From assembly GCA_024692685.1 (NCBI GenBank), contig JAILMJ010000026.1, positions 1-45,992 of the forward strand: DNA of 45,992 bases, read 5' to 3'. Below are positions 45,140 through 45,992 of the stretch, one piece after another (the stretch's first letter is position 1; the number at the start of each line of letters is the position of its first letter). The notes beneath the pieces were generated by a model that was given only the letters and a program-made list of their open reading frames with translations, did not search any database and was not told the DNA's origin. A program made the position numbers and the translations under genes. The DNA is from Clostridia bacterium (GTDB taxonomy: Bacteria > Bacillota > Clostridia > Oscillospirales > Acutalibacteraceae).

Positions 45140-45992
45140 TTATAAATGCATGGCACCGGGGAGCTTTTCAAGTTCTTCCGCTGTATGATGATGGTTATGA
45201 TTGTCGTCGGTTATATAGTGATTGTGCCCGTGTTCATGAACTACCGTATGTGTATGTGTTGTGCCGTCATGAGTATGGGAGAAGGTGTGATTGTGAATGT
45301 GCGAGTGCTGTCTTATCAGAGTATCGGCGACAACAAGCGCCGAGCCCGCAATCATAACAATCAAAGCCGCGACATACAGCCACGAGAGGCTTTCCTTCAG
45401 AAACACAAATGACAGAAACGCTCCGATAAAAGGTGCAACTGCGTAATAGGCGCTGGTTTTCGCCGCTCCCAGGATGTTCTGAGCACGGACATAGAGGAAA
45501 ATACTCAGTCCGTACGCGACAAATCCAAGCAGAAGCGCCGCGGCAATGTATTTAATATCGGGCATGGCCTCTCTTTTGATTAACGCTATTATGAGCGAAC
45601 CCAGCCCCGAAAAAATTCCCTTAAGTATTACTATGCCGTAAGTGCTTTTGGAGGATATTTTTCTTGTGCAGTTATTCTCAAATCCCCAGCAGACGGTTGC
45701 CAGCAAAACAAACAGAGATCCGTAGGAAAAGCGGAAGCTGTCGCTTCCCTCAAAAGAGAGAAGAATGCTTGAGAGCGTTATCAGCGCAATGGCGCTCCAC
45801 AGTCTCTTTGACACGGCTTCCTTAAAGATAACGAGCGCAATCACCATTGTAGCCGCAATCTCAAAATTGCTCAGAAGAGAAGCGTTTGCAGATGAACCGT
45901 AACTGATTCCGAACATAAGAAGAATCGGCGCCGCTATGTCAAGAACAATCATTCCGATAACAAACGGCAGGTCTTTTCCCGACAGTTTTTCT
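45140..45992 (-). CDS. EamA-family transporter with His-rich C-terminal tail (5' end beyond window)
   Basis: The frame stays open to the window edge (EKLSGKDLPFVIG before the first internal Met), so the N-terminus is missing. The visible ~284 residues contain the end of the first EamA repeat and the whole second one, with about seven to eight membrane helices (ASLLSNFEIAATMVIALVIFKE is typical of the family, split here by its proline-free first helix). The last ~55 residues are a soluble tail with about 18 histidines (HSHIHNHTFSHTHDG..., HEHGHNHYITDDNHNHHH), likely binding Zn, Ni or Co. This suggests metal-related export or metal-regulated activity, but EamA substrates are usually metabolites. 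Confidence 0.82.
   Translation of the reverse strand, partial: EKLSGKDLPFVIGMIVLDIAAPILLMFGISYGSSANASLLSNFEIAATMVIALVIFKEAVSKRLWSAIALITLSSILLSFEGSDSFRFSYGSLFVLLATVCWGFENNCTRKISSKSTYGIVILKGIFSGLGSLIIALIKREAMPDIKYIAAALLLGFVAYGLSIFLYVRAQNILGAAKTSAYYAVAPFIGAFLSFVFLKESLSWLYVAALIVMIAGSALVVADTLIRQHSHIHNHTFSHTHDGTTHTHTVVHEHGHNHYITDDNHNHHHTAEELEKLPGAMHL

Overview
The window looks like a chromosomal segment of an anaerobic Clostridia-type Firmicute, plausibly a gut or rumen Oscillospirales/Ruminococcaceae-like bacterium. The pointers are strong GGAGG-type ribosome binding sites, a type III glutamine synthetase, an archaeal-style split glutamate synthase, a Sporomusa-type (Stn-like) flavin/Fe-S oxidoreductase, LL-diaminopimelate aminotransferase, an ANTAR regulator and plant-glycan glycosidases. 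This is inferred from gene content; no rRNA or tRNA gene was seen.

Left part (minus strand, 23.6 kb down to 0.1 kb). An ammonium transporter fused to a PII domain (amt) is followed by a very tight operon: gdhA, type III glutamine synthetase, a 54-residue Cys-rich protein, asnB, guaA, pyrG, purF, carA, carB, dapF, dapL, ending at a hairpin near 5.36 kb. Ammonia is taken up and fixed into glutamate and glutamine, and the next genes are nearly all glutamine-dependent amidotransferases (Asn, GMP, CTP, purine, carbamoyl phosphate) plus a glutamate-using lysine/peptidoglycan step. Behind it, with its own promoter, lies a three-gene stnCBA-like transhydrogenase set, then a GH16 glucanase.

Centre (plus strand, 23.8-30.9 kb). 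Divergent from amt runs a seven-gene operon: four-part split glutamate synthase machinery (glutaminase, FMN/Fe-S synthase, polyferredoxin, FAD reductase, GXGXG subunit: five genes), a short type I glutamine synthetase, and an ANTAR RNA-binding regulator with a degenerate receiver domain.

The nitrogen genes share two layers of control visible in the DNA. First, amt, gdhA and the glutamate synthase operon each have a perfect TTGACA-N17-TATAAT promoter and copies of an inverted repeat TTGCA-N18/19-TGCAA; at amt and gdhA the two copies sit at identical offsets from the promoter. Second, each transcript (and the gdhA-GSIII gap) carries a hairpin with a six-base AANGRC loop that is mutually exclusive with an intrinsic terminator, which is what an ANTAR antiterminator target should look like; amt has two in tandem.

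Right part (31.3-46 kb). A plus-strand set of GH78 rhamnosidase, methyltransferase, secreted ceramidase-like protein, metallo-beta-lactamase-fold protein, GH31 glycosidase and GH99/WbsX-like protein, then minus-strand genes: nitroreductase with a palindromic operator, lipoprotein cyclophilin, lipoprotein tyrosine phosphatase, alpha/beta hydrolase, ATP-grasp protein and an EamA transporter with a His-rich tail that runs off the window end.
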